In this document: in pieces, positions 1-6,011 of the stretch
Layout: the number at the start of each line of letters is the position of its first letter
Position numbering within the stretch: the first letter of the stretch is position 1
Origin: an uncultured Clostridia bacterium
Lineage (GTDB): Bacteria > Bacillota > Clostridia > Oscillospirales > Oscillospiraceae
Assembly: GCA_947177005.1 (NCBI GenBank)
Contig: CAMWSZ010000202.1
Location: forward strand, 1-6,011
Direction of reading: 5' to 3'
DNA length: 6,011 nt
The notes under the pieces: model-generated
Told to the model about the DNA's origin: nothing
What the model saw: only the letters and a program-made list of their open reading frames with translations
Database searches by the model: none
Position numbers and translations under genes: made by a program

Positions 1-1321
1 GCATGTTCATTGCACTGTAAAAAGCGGCGGGGGGATAGTTCTCCCGAATGCGCTCCATGGATTCTTGAAATTCGGAGGCGTCGCCGCCCTGCAAATACGC
101 CAAGGCGCTGACCCGGAAGGGATAGTTCATCAGGCCGTGGGTCTCGCGGCCCAGCAGATAACGCCGCCGCCGGTCATAGGCAATTTTATTGCTGCCGTCC
201 TCCCAGACCTCGCCCAGCAGAAAACTGCCGGGCTTTTCCTCCGACATGACGGCGCGTATCCGGGCAATGAATTCGTCGGGCAGTTCGTCCGCCACGTCCA
301 GACGCCAGGCGTCCGCCCCGGCGCGAAGCCAGCGGCGTATGATCGAATTTTCTCCCTCAATAATATAGTCAATATAACCGGGGTGACTCTCGTTGACGGC
401 GGGCATGGTATGCACGCCCCACCAGCTGTCGTATTCAGTTGGCCACTTCTGAAACGTATACCAGGAATAATACGGACTGTCCTTGCTCTGCGCCGCGCCC
501 GGGTCAGGATAGGAGGCGTCTGCATTAAAATACCGGCTGTTGCTGCCGGTGTGGTTGAACACGCCGTCCAGCATGACGCGAATCCCCAGTGCGTGGGCTT
601 TCCCGCACAGCCGCCGGAAATCCTCCTCCGTGCCCAGCATGGGGTCAATCCGCTCATAGTCGCCGGTGTTGTACCGGTGGTTGCTGTCGGATTCAAAAAC
701 AGGGCATAGATAGAGGGTTGTTACATGGAGACTGTGCAGATACTCCAGCTTTTCCTCGATTCCGGCCAGTGTGCCTCCGTAGAAATCGCTGTTCACATAA
801 ATGCCCTGTTCCTCCGGCAGCTCCATTGGTTCGTCCCAGGCACGGTGGATTGTTCGATGTCCCAGCATCCCGGTTGGGTCAGGCACCGATGAGCGCCGGA
901 AGCGGTCAGGGAAGATCTGATACGTGACGCCCCGCCCAAACCAGTCCGGTGTGGCCAGCGTGTCCTCATAGACCGTCTGCTGCCAGGGCTCAGGGACCTC
1001 GCCGTCTTTCCGGCAAAAACCGTTTCTGCCGAAATCAACTGCGGCGCCGTCTTCCCCCATAAACCGAAAGTAATACCAGATCAGTTCCGGCTCCTCCGGC
1101 ACGGTATAAGAGCCGGAGAATACCGTATACACGCCCTCCGTTCCGTCAGGGGAGAGGGGAACCTCCCGCGCCTTGTCTGCAAACTCGTATTGCAGAATCA
1201 ACTGGCAGGACAAAAAGCCCTCCGCTGTCAGGGGGCGGAGGGTCAATAAAATTTCGGTGCGGCAGGGAACCGCCCCGTAAGGGGTTTTGCAATTCGGACT
1301 GCGGGAATCAAATACTTGCAT
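1..1321 (-). CDS. GH13 alpha-glycosidase, neopullulanase/cyclomaltodextrinase type (3' part cut off by window edge)
   Basis: Translating the minus strand from the ATG at 1321 gives 440 uninterrupted codons that run off the window. The protein is an alpha-amylase-superfamily hydrolase expected to cut alpha-1,4 (and possibly alpha-1,6) links in maltodextrins, cyclodextrins or pullulan. Residues 1-120 resemble the N-terminal beta-sandwich seen in this group. The TIM barrel starts near GVTYQIFPDRF (131-141). Conserved region I is DGVFNH (252-257). Region II is WRLDVADE (339-346), with nucleophile D342 and R340. Region III is GEVWED (370-375), with acid/base E371. MPAVN (306-310) sits where neopullulanases carry the MPKLN signature. 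Region IV, with the third catalytic Asp, should begin within a few residues of the cut, since AAFYSAMNM normally leads into a GTHD-type motif. There is no signal peptide, so a cytoplasmic enzyme acting on imported oligosaccharides is inferred. An AAGGAG site lies 12 nt upstream. Family assignment is firm; exact substrate is not. Confidence 0.93.
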   Translation of the reverse strand, partial: MQVFDSRSPNCKTPYGAVPCRTEILLTLRPLTAEGFLSCQLILQYEFADKAREVPLSPDGTEGVYTVFSGSYTVPEEPELIWYYFRFMGEDGAAVDFGRNGFCRKDGEVPEPWQQTVYEDTLATPDWFGRGVTYQIFPDRFRRSSVPDPTGMLGHRTIHRAWDEPMELPEEQGIYVNSDFYGGTLAGIEEKLEYLHSLHVTTLYLCPVFESDSNHRYNTGDYERIDPMLGTEEDFRRLCGKAHALGIRVMLDGVFNHTGSNSRYFNADASYPDPGAAQSKDSPYYSWYTFQKWPTEYDSWWGVHTMPAVNESHPGYIDYIIEGENSIIRRWLRAGADAWRLDVADELPDEFIARIRAVMSEEKPGSFLLGEVWEDGSNKIAYDRRRRYLLGRETHGLMNYPFRVSALAYLQGGDASEFQESMERIRENYPPAAFYSAMNM

Positions 1322-1333
1322 AATCGTTTTACG

Positions 1334-1340
1334 CTCCTTC
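1334..1340 (-). promoter_or_regulatory. Ribosome binding site of the GH13 gene
   Basis: The minus strand reads GAAGGAG, a near-complete Shine-Dalgarno sequence, 12 nt before the ATG at 1321. The spacing is slightly long, but no other in-frame ATG nearby fits better, and the protein from this start begins with a sensible N-terminal domain. Confidence 0.7.
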
Positions 1341-1362
1341 TCAATATTGCCTCTAAACTGTA

Positions 1363-1391
1363 TTAATACGGGACAGCAGGGGGCGTTTCAC
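1363..1391 (-). promoter_or_regulatory. Weak candidate sigma-A promoter for the GH13 gene
   Basis: On the minus strand GTGAAA (1391-1386) could be a -35 box (4 of 6 matches to TTGACA). TATTAA (1368-1363) could be a -10 box (4 of 6 matches to TATAAT). They are separated by exactly 17 bp. Transcription would start near 1356 and give a leader of about 35 nt containing the AAGGAG site. The -35 box lies inside the central palindrome, so a protein bound there would block it. The match is modest and could be chance; read-through from the PBP2 gene is the alternative. Confidence 0.3.
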
Positions 1392-1407
1392 GTGAAACAC
1401 CCCCTGC
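1376..1407. repeat. 32-bp near-perfect palindrome in the intergenic gap
   Basis: The arms 1376-1391 and 1392-1407 are complementary at 15 of 16 positions with no spacer. The outer arms are GCAGGGGG and CCCCCTGC and the core is GTTTCACGTGAAAC. The single mismatch (1384 with 1399) becomes a G-U pair in minus-strand RNA, so a transcript from the PBP2 gene could form a stem of about 14 bp with a 4-nt loop. Neither side has a run of U after the stem: the minus strand continues TGTCCCGTATTAATAC. It could still end or protect the PBP2 transcript, but it lacks the hallmark of an intrinsic terminator. Confidence 0.9.
1384..1399. promoter_or_regulatory. parS-like ParB/Spo0J binding site (candidate)
   Basis: The plus strand reads CGTTTCACGTGAAACA. 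The general bacterial parS consensus is TGTTTCACGTGAAACA, so 15 of 16 positions agree and the inner 14 bp form a perfect palindrome. parS is where the ParB CTP-switch clamp loads to organise the replication origin and recruit SMC condensin. An intergenic position is acceptable for such a site. The rival reading is an operator for a regulator of the adjacent GH13 gene, since the palindrome lies 63-78 nt upstream of that start codon. The match is seen directly; function is inferred. Confidence 0.6.
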
Positions 1408-1437
1408 ATTTCACCGGTTGAATTCCGTGCGGGTGCA

Positions 1438-3648
1438 TCAGGGGAGCAACTCGCCCTCCGGGATCAGCGCCGCGCCTGCCGTTCCGCTGCCGGAGAAGTA
1501 GGCGTTCAGAATGCCCACCGCCGCCGAGGCCAGCGCGGAACCGCTGTTGCCCTTCTCGATCACAATTGCCACCGCGATCTCCGGGTTCTCAAAGGGGGCG
1601 TAGCAAATGAATACGCCGTTGGTCTGACCGTCGCCCATTTGGACGCTGCCCGTCTTTGCGCCGGCCGACACGACGCAGCTTTTGAAGTAGCTGGCGACGC
1701 CGCCGGTCCGCACCAGATCTCCGGTGCCCTTTTTAATGGCCGCCAGCGTGCCGGGGGACATCTCAACAGAGTCCAGCAGCTCCGGCTCATGGCTGTATAA
1801 CAGCTCGTTGCCGTCGTAGGATATGATGTCTTTGAGCAGGTGGCAGGCGTAACGCTCACCGCCCCGGACGACGGTCGCCGCATAGTTGGCGATTTGCAGC
1901 GGCGTGTATACGCTGCTGTGGCCAATGGCAATTTGCAGCACATCGCCGGGATTCCAGGTAAGTCCTTGGGATTCGGAGTACTCTGGGCTGGCCATAATGC
2001 CCTTTGCTTCCCAAAGCTCAATGCCTGTTGGCTGGCCCAGTCCAAAGCCCTTTACAAATTCGTTCAGCCTGTCGATTCCCACCTGACGCCCGACATCATA
2101 AAAGAAGTAGTTGCAGCTATGGTAAATCGCCTGGGAAACGTTAATTGAGCCGTGAGAGCCGCCGTACTGGCGGTAAATCCAGCAGGCCGGCTGGTAATCC
2201 TTAAAGTAGGTGTACCGCCCTTTTGTATAGATCGTCGAGGTGGGCGTGATGACGCCGGTCTCCATGCCCGCGGCGGCGGTACAGAGCTTAAAGGTGGAGC
2301 CGGGGGAGTAGGTGCCGGACAGTGCCCGGTTCACAAACGGCCGTCCGGGATTTGTAGACAGTTCCGCCAGATCCTCCTTGTAGGTCCGCTGGCTGTAGGT
2401 CGGGTACGTCGCCATAGCCAGCACGCTGCTGTCCGAGATGTCCAGCACCACCGCCGCGCCGCCGCGGTCCTCAATGCCGTCCGCCGCGATCATTTCCTCA
2501 ATCCGGGTAGCCAGTGCCTGCTCCACCTCCGCCTGAAAGTCAATGTCAATGGTCAGCGCCACCGTACCGCCCGGCTGCGGCTCAACGGAGTACAGTTCAC
2601 TGGTGATCTTGCCGTCCCGGTCAGTGGTAATCAGCCTCCGGCCGTCCAGACCGCACAGATAATCCTCAAAGGCTTTTTCCACGCCGTCCTTTCCCACCTT
2701 GTCGTCCCATTGGTAGTAGTGGATGCCGGACACATCCTCACCGGCGGCCTTTGCAGTGTTGTACGGCTCGTTGAGGGCGTCGCGCTCCTCCCTGGTGGCG
2801 ATGTCGCCCACCCGTCCCAGGATATGAGCGGCGTAATCTGTGTTATACTGCCGTTCGGATTTATGGCCGATGACGACGCCGTCAAACTGCCCGTCGGTCA
2901 GAATGGAAATCAGCTCCACGGAAACATCCTCCGCAAAGACATATTGAATCGTGACCGCGTTTTCGTTCAGGGACCGGAGGGCCAGCTCGTAGAGCACCCC
3001 AATCACCAGCCGCGCATCCCCGGCGGACATGTCCTCCGGCAGACCAAAATCCTCCCGCATCAGTGTCATCAACCGGTTGGCGGAGAGGGAATTGACGGTT
3101 GTGTCCTGCATGGTTTTCAGCGCGTCGGACATCATCGGGTAAGAGGTATTGGCGGTGATTGCCGTCTCCGACCACCCGCGGTCCCGGAGATACCCCTGCA
3201 AACGGCTGCGCTGGACGTCCGTCGTAGTAGAAATGGTATAGGCGAATGGAGGCTGGGACGTTACCGGCAGGCCGTCGTTCCACGCAACGCCGTACTGACG
3301 GCACAGGCTAATCAGCCGGTACGCCGCCAGCGCAACACTCCGTTTCCGGCTGAGCGCGGCGTTGTCGGGAACAAGGGAGCTGTCCGTAGGGACCAGCGAG
3401 GGGTCGAAGGTAATCGTGTAGATTTCACGGTTGGTAACCAGTACCTTGCCGTTGCGGTCGGTGATGATCCCCCGGGAGCTGACCACCGTCTCCGACCGGG
3501 GCACCTGCGTACTGGCTTGGGCCAGATATTTGCTGCCGTTGACGATCTGCGCGTTGTGCAGCAGAAAAATAAAGGCAATCAGGCAGGCCGAAAAAATGAC
3601 CAGCAGAATATTTGACCGGATAAAAAAGCTGTGTCTGTTTTCTTCCAC
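1438..3648 (-). CDS. mrdA: Class B penicillin-binding protein, PBP2/MrdA type (elongation transpeptidase)
   Basis: A 736-residue membrane-anchored D,D-transpeptidase that cross-links new peptidoglycan outside the membrane, as partner of MreC/MreD and a RodA-type glycosyltransferase. A short cytoplasmic start is followed by one membrane helix (about 14-31) and the RGIITDRNG motif (59-67) that opens the dimerisation/pedestal region. A conserved GKDGVE segment lies at 319-324. The transpeptidase domain carries all three active-site motifs: STFK (451-454, acylated Ser451), SCN (511-513) and KTG (665-667, followed by SVQ). The open frame extends 41 codons further upstream, but these overlap mreD and look like no protein. 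The GTG at 3648 is chosen because AAAGGAG lies 5 nt before it and the membrane anchor follows directly. It begins 23 nt after mreD, so it is probably co-transcribed. Length is usual for Gram-positive class B enzymes. The elongation role is inferred from the mreCD context. Confidence 0.95.
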   Translation of the reverse strand: MEENRHSFFIRSNILLVIFSACLIAFIFLLHNAQIVNGSKYLAQASTQVPRSETVVSSRGIITDRNGKVLVTNREIYTITFDPSLVPTDSSLVPDNAALSRKRSVALAAYRLISLCRQYGVAWNDGLPVTSQPPFAYTISTTTDVQRSRLQGYLRDRGWSETAITANTSYPMMSDALKTMQDTTVNSLSANRLMTLMREDFGLPEDMSAGDARLVIGVLYELALRSLNENAVTIQYVFAEDVSVELISILTDGQFDGVVIGHKSERQYNTDYAAHILGRVGDIATREERDALNEPYNTAKAAGEDVSGIHYYQWDDKVGKDGVEKAFEDYLCGLDGRRLITTDRDGKITSELYSVEPQPGGTVALTIDIDFQAEVEQALATRIEEMIAADGIEDRGGAAVVLDISDSSVLAMATYPTYSQRTYKEDLAELSTNPGRPFVNRALSGTYSPGSTFKLCTAAAGMETGVITPTSTIYTKGRYTYFKDYQPACWIYRQYGGSHGSINVSQAIYHSCNYFFYDVGRQVGIDRLNEFVKGFGLGQPTGIELWEAKGIMASPEYSESQGLTWNPGDVLQIAIGHSSVYTPLQIANYAATVVRGGERYACHLLKDIISYDGNELLYSHEPELLDSVEMSPGTLAAIKKGTGDLVRTGGVASYFKSCVVSAGAKTGSVQMGDGQTNGVFICYAPFENPEIAVAIVIEKGNSGSALASAAVGILNAYFSGSGTAGAALIPEGELLP

Positions 3649-3653
3649 AGTGT

Positions 3654-3660
3654 CTCCTTT
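3654..3660 (-). promoter_or_regulatory. Ribosome binding site that fixes the PBP2 GTG start
   Basis: The minus strand reads AAAGGAG, then five bases (ACACT), then GTG at 3648. This is the best Shine-Dalgarno in the area and lies in the gap after the mreD stop. It argues against the upstream ATG at 3771, which would sit inside mreD. Confidence 0.88.
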
Positions 3661-3671
3661 CTGTATGCTTA

Positions 3672-4181
3672 TCAGTAGTCCACCGCGCAGCGCCTGTGAA
3701 TGGCGCGGTAGAGCGGGAGCACGAGCACCGCCGCCGGCAGCGACAATACGGATTCCGCCAGCGCGGTCCAAGCCATCAGCCGGACATGCGCGCCGCCGGT
3801 ACAGATCTGAATAAAGACCCGCAGGCCGCTGGTGAGGAGCAGCGCGCCAAAGGAAATGAACAGTCCGCTGAAAAAGCCCGGTGACAACAGGTTTTCCGCA
3901 ATTCTGGAGGCCAGCAGCGCCGTGATGACAAACGCAATTGTAAAAAAGCCCTCAAAGGGTCCGTAGAGCAGCAGGTCGCATACCAGCCCCAGCACCAGGG
4001 CAAACACCGGTCCCTTCCGGGACCCCTCGTACATTGCCGCCACCGCCGGGAGGATCGGGTACAGAAACGGCGTCACGCCGAGCACCCGGATATGATTCAG
4101 GACCAGCGACTGCACCGCAAACAAAAACAGCGTCGCCAGAGCATACACCGCCCATTTGAAGGCCACATAACTTTTGGGCAT
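3672..4181 (-). CDS. mreD: Rod shape-determining protein MreD
   Basis: A 169-residue, very hydrophobic integral membrane protein with about five to six helices (roughly 10-28, 33-50, 57-74, 78-96, 103-124, 138-157). MreD works with MreC in the Rod complex to position and activate wall synthesis. The family is weakly conserved in sequence, so the call rests on size, topology, the pattern near GLVCDLLLYGPFEGFF (65-80) typical of MreD, and its place between mreC and the PBP2 gene. The ATG at 4181 has AAAGGTGGG just upstream (4187-4195). Another ATG at 4186 is in a different frame. It lies 30 nt after mreC and 23 nt before the PBP2 gene, consistent with one operon. Confidence 0.9.
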   Translation of the reverse strand: MPKSYVAFKWAVYALATLFLFAVQSLVLNHIRVLGVTPFLYPILPAVAAMYEGSRKGPVFALVLGLVCDLLLYGPFEGFFTIAFVITALLASRIAENLLSPGFFSGLFISFGALLLTSGLRVFIQICTGGAHVRLMAWTALAESVLSLPAAVLVLPLYRAIHRRCAVDY

Positions 4182-4186
4182 ATCAT

Positions 4187-4195
4187 CCCACCTTT
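4187..4195 (-). promoter_or_regulatory. Ribosome binding site of mreD
   Basis: The minus strand reads AAAGGTGGG, ending 5 nt before the ATG at 4181. It supports that ATG over the out-of-frame ATG at 4186, which directly abuts the GGG. Confidence 0.75.
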
Positions 4196-4211
4196 ATAGA
4201 TAATTTCCGGT

Positions 4212-5051
4212 TCAGTCGGAGATATCGAAGTCCGTGATAACGAACACCTGCGTCAGAGATCCAATATCCACCTCGGGCCGGACAATGGCAATCTGGGACA
4301 TGCCGTCGTCCCCGGGGCGGACTTCCTCCACATAGCCGATCACCAGCTGTGACGGATAGTACTCGCCCAGTCCGGACGTCACGATCAAATCGCCGGACAC
4401 CAGATCCGGGTCGGTTCCCAGATAGCCCAGAGACAGACATCCGTCGCTCATGAGGGAGAAGTCGCCCAGCGCCACCGCGCTGGCTCCGCTGCGGAACACC
4501 AGCGCACCGATAGAGGACTCGCTGTCCAGAATAGTGCGGACCCTGGACCAGTTCAGACCGGCCTCCGTCACCACGCCGATCAGGTCTCCGGTCTCCGTCA
4601 CCACACAGTCACCGGCGGCGACATCATGCATAGTGCCCTTGTTAATGGTCAGCATACTGGACCAGTTGGAGGCGTCCTGCACCAGAATGCGGGCGGATTC
4701 AAAATTCAGTTCCCGGCGCTGTTCCCGCAGGTCCAGCAGAGACCGCAGGCGGATGTTTTCCTCGCGGTCCGCCACCGCGTGACGCACATCCTCTTCCATT
4801 TCGGAGATCCGCAGCTTTAACTCCTCGTTCTCGGCCTTCAGGGCGTCAAACTCCGTCAGGTAGGCGATCCAGCTGCCCCAGGTTTCCGAAACCGACGCGG
4901 ACGCCGCACGGAAGGGACTGGCGATAAATCCGGCAATATTAGGCATAACGGCGGAGGTGGTGGAGAAATAGGTCATGACGCTGAGAATGACCGCGACGGC
5001 GGTAGCAATGGCAAGGAGGATAATCCAGTATTTATTAATTGGACGTTTCAC
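4212..5051 (-). CDS. mreC: Rod shape-determining protein MreC
   Basis: A 279-residue bitopic membrane protein that self-associates outside the membrane and contacts the elongation PBP, switching it to its active form. The N-terminal membrane helix is at about 9-29. A charged coiled-coil segment follows at about 66-110 (LKAENEELKLRISEMEEDVR at 71-90). The beta-rich MreC core then runs from about 115 to 275, with the family hallmark ARILVQDASNWSSMLTINKG (120-139) and the GDLIGVV turn (155-161). Length is normal. The start is a GTG whose first bases overlap the maf stop (GTGA), with GGGGGAGG 7 nt upstream inside the end of maf, so translation is probably coupled to maf. The mreB gene that precedes mreC in many bacteria is absent here. 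Confidence 0.95.
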   Translation of the reverse strand: MKRPINKYWIILLAIATAVAVILSVMTYFSTTSAVMPNIAGFIASPFRAASASVSETWGSWIAYLTEFDALKAENEELKLRISEMEEDVRHAVADREENIRLRSLLDLREQRRELNFESARILVQDASNWSSMLTINKGTMHDVAAGDCVVTETGDLIGVVTEAGLNWSRVRTILDSESSIGALVFRSGASAVALGDFSLMSDGCLSLGYLGTDPDLVSGDLIVTSGLGEYYPSQLVIGYVEEVRPGDDGMSQIAIVRPEVDIGSLTQVFVITDFDISD

Positions 5052-5644
5052 GTCTCAGCCTCCCCCGCAAACAAACCGGCCTGTCCGGCAGCGGCCAGCA
5101 TTCGTCCCAGCAGGCACAGCGGCAGGCCCACCACATTGCAGTAGTCTCCGCAGATCCCGGTGACAAACAGAGCGGCCCGTCCCTGAATGCCGTAAGCACC
5201 AGCCTTGTCCATGGGCTCGCCGGTGCGGATATAGCGGCGAATTTCCGGCGGGGTGAGTGTGCGGAAGGTGACGCCGGTCGTTTGGACTTGAGTATCCGTA
5301 TGCCCGTCCATACAGACGGTAACGCCGGTACGGACCTGATGAGTCCGTCCGGACAGGGCGGAGAGCATCGAAAACGCCTCCTCCTCGCCATTCGGTTTTC
5401 CCAGACGGAGGCCGTCCAGAAATACCATTGTATCGGCGGCGATGACAAGCGCGCCGGGACCGGCAAGCCGTGCCGCGGCCTCCGCCTTCCTGCGGGAGAG
5501 CGCGGCAACGATTTCAGCCGGTGGAAGAGACGGGTCATAGGCTTCGTCCACCTCCGGGACCAGCACCGAAAAATCATGCAGACCGGCCTGTTCCAGCAGC
5601 TGTCGGCGCCGTGGGGAGTGGGACGCCAAAATGATATGCGGCAT
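5048..5644 (-). CDS. maf: Maf family nucleoside triphosphate pyrophosphatase (YhdE/dTTPase-UTPase type)
   Basis: A cytoplasmic house-cleaning enzyme that hydrolyses nucleoside triphosphates to monophosphate and pyrophosphate; the YhdE branch acts on dTTP, UTP and modified pyrimidine nucleotides. From the ATG at 5644 it has 198 residues, normal for Maf. Visible motifs are ILASHSPRRRQLL (5-17), EVDE (31-34), AADTMV (69-74, acidic D71), GKP (82-84), SGRTHQVRTGV (98-108) and DKAGAYGIQG (146-155). The Gln in GIQG separates this branch from the 7-methyl-GTP-specific YceF branch. Two in-frame ATGs at 5665 and 5653 would add seven or three residues; 5644 is preferred because AAGAGGT lies 9 nt before it and homologues begin right at this point. 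The TGA stop overlaps the mreC GTG by 4 nt. Older literature links Maf to septum arrest in Bacillus; that role is not visible here. Confidence 0.95.
   Translation of the reverse strand: MPHIILASHSPRRRQLLEQAGLHDFSVLVPEVDEAYDPSLPPAEIVAALSRRKAEAAARLAGPGALVIAADTMVFLDGLRLGKPNGEEEAFSMLSALSGRTHQVRTGVTVCMDGHTDTQVQTTGVTFRTLTPPEIRRYIRTGEPMDKAGAYGIQGRAALFVTGICGDYCNVVGLPLCLLGRMLAAAGQAGLFAGEAET
5059..5066 (-). promoter_or_regulatory. Ribosome binding site of mreC inside the maf 3' end
   Basis: The minus strand reads GGGGGAGG, 7 nt before the GTG at 5051. It lies in the last codons of maf and supports the GTG start with translational coupling across the GTGA overlap. Confidence 0.7.
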
Positions 5645-5653
5645 AGTTTCCAT

Positions 5654-5660
5654 ACCTCTT
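5654..5660 (-). promoter_or_regulatory. Ribosome binding site that decides the maf start
   Basis: The minus strand reads AAGAGGT, 9 nt before the ATG at 5644. It touches the ATG at 5653 and lies inside the coding frame of the ATG at 5665, which itself has no purine-rich site upstream. It therefore favours 5644. Confidence 0.65.
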
Positions 5661-5673
5661 TTCATTACGCGAT

Positions 5674-6011
5674 TCAGCGGCCCGTGGAGCCAAAACCATG
5701 TTCGCCGCGCTGCGTGGCCGGAAGCTCCTCCACGGTCTCGATTTCGGGGCGCAGGACCGGTACAACCAGCAGCTGCGCGATCCGGTCCCCAGATTGAACG
5801 GTATAAGGCGCGCCGCCGTTGTTGCGCAGGCCCACGCCCAAGGGACCGCGGTAATCGGCGTCGATGACGCCGATATCGTTGGAGAGCGAAACGCTGTTCC
5901 GCACGCCCATGCTGCTGCGGACAGCCATAATACCCACGTACCCCTCCGGAATGGCGACGGCGATTCCGGTGGGGATGACGGCCTGCGCGTTGGGGAAAAT
6001 GGTGATAGGGG
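5674..6011 (-). CDS. dut: dUTP diphosphatase, 3' part (5' end outside window)
   Basis: The visible 111 C-terminal residues are a trimeric dUTPase, which converts dUTP to dUMP and pyrophosphate, keeping uracil out of DNA and supplying dUMP for thymidylate synthesis. Four of the five family motifs are present (numbered from the first complete codon): motif 2 around RSSMG (31-35), motif 3 GVIDADYRG (47-55) with the expected catalytic D50 and uracil-pocket Y53, motif 4 GDRIAQL (74-80), and motif 5 RGEHGFGSTG (101-110), the flexible phosphate-binding tail. Motif 1 and about 35-40 N-terminal residues lie beyond the right edge. Motif 5 has His where Gly is common (GEHGFGSTG), probably harmless. An internal GTG at 5937 is within the conserved core and is not the real start. 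The stop lies 29 nt before maf, so the two are probably co-transcribed. Confidence 0.95.
   Translation of the reverse strand, partial: PITIFPNAQAVIPTGIAVAIPEGYVGIMAVRSSMGVRNSVSLSNDIGVIDADYRGPLGVGLRNNGGAPYTVQSGDRIAQLLVVPVLRPEIETVEELPATQRGEHGFGSTGR

Noticed and set aside
65..709. A 214-codon open frame on the plus strand
   Set aside because: It is antisense to the GH13 gene, which carries conserved catalytic regions on the minus strand across this stretch.
1376..1407. The palindrome as an ordinary intrinsic terminator
   Set aside because: No U-run follows the stem on either strand, and the core fits a protein-binding site better. A role in transcript ending is not excluded.
2152..3615. A 487-codon open frame on the plus strand
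   Set aside because: It is exactly antisense to the PBP2 gene, whose three active-site motifs are intact. The product is rich in Arg, His, Gly and Val with no recognisable domain, as expected of a shadow frame in GC-rich DNA.
3649..3771. Upstream extension of the PBP2 frame to an ATG at 3771
   Set aside because: The extra 41 residues overlap the 3' end of mreD, have no protein-like character, and a strong ribosome site points to the GTG at 3648.
5044..5058. A second parS-like half site (GTTTCACGT) at the maf-mreC junction
   Set aside because: Only the first nine bases fit; the other half is not complementary, and the bases are explained by the mreC start and maf stop codons.
5039..5797. A 252-codon open frame on the plus strand
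   Set aside because: It is antisense to maf and the end of dut, both of which show full family motifs.

Overview
The window is a GC-rich stretch of bacterial chromosome in which every supported gene lies on the minus strand, so the biology reads from right to left. The likely source is a Gram-positive bacterium of the class Clostridia, perhaps an Oscillospiraceae-type gut organism. This rests on strong Shine-Dalgarno sequences (AAGGAG, GGGGAGG, AAAGGTGGG), the maf-mreC-mreD-PBP2 gene order, a neopullulanase-type GH13 enzyme without signal peptide, and the high GC content. The genus is inference only.

Right to middle (6011 to 1438) is a compact cluster that looks like one operon: dut (dUTPase, 5' end outside the window), maf (nucleotide pyrophosphatase), mreC, mreD and a class B penicillin-binding protein of the PBP2/MrdA type. 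The spacings are 29 nt between dut and maf, a 4-nt overlap between maf and mreC, 30 nt between mreC and mreD, and 23 nt between mreD and the PBP2 gene. The first two gene products keep the nucleotide pool clean. The last three are membrane parts of the elongation machinery (Rod complex) that builds lateral cell wall: MreC and MreD organise and activate the complex, and PBP2 cross-links peptidoglycan. No mreB or rodA gene lies in the window.

A 116-nt intergenic gap (1322-1437) follows the PBP2 gene. It holds a 32-bp near-perfect palindrome whose centre matches the ParB-binding site parS in 15 of 16 positions. The palindrome has no U-tract on either strand, so it is not a typical intrinsic terminator, and it overlaps the -35 box of a weak candidate promoter for the next gene. 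This gap is the most interesting part of the window.

The left end (1321 to 1) is the first 440 codons of a GH13 alpha-glucan hydrolase of the neopullulanase/cyclomaltodextrinase kind. It is cut by the window edge just before the expected fourth conserved region. It starts its own transcription unit or is read through from the PBP2 gene. The long plus-strand reading frames are antisense shadows of these genes. I see no RNA genes, mobile elements or CRISPR arrays, and no clearly novel multi-gene system.
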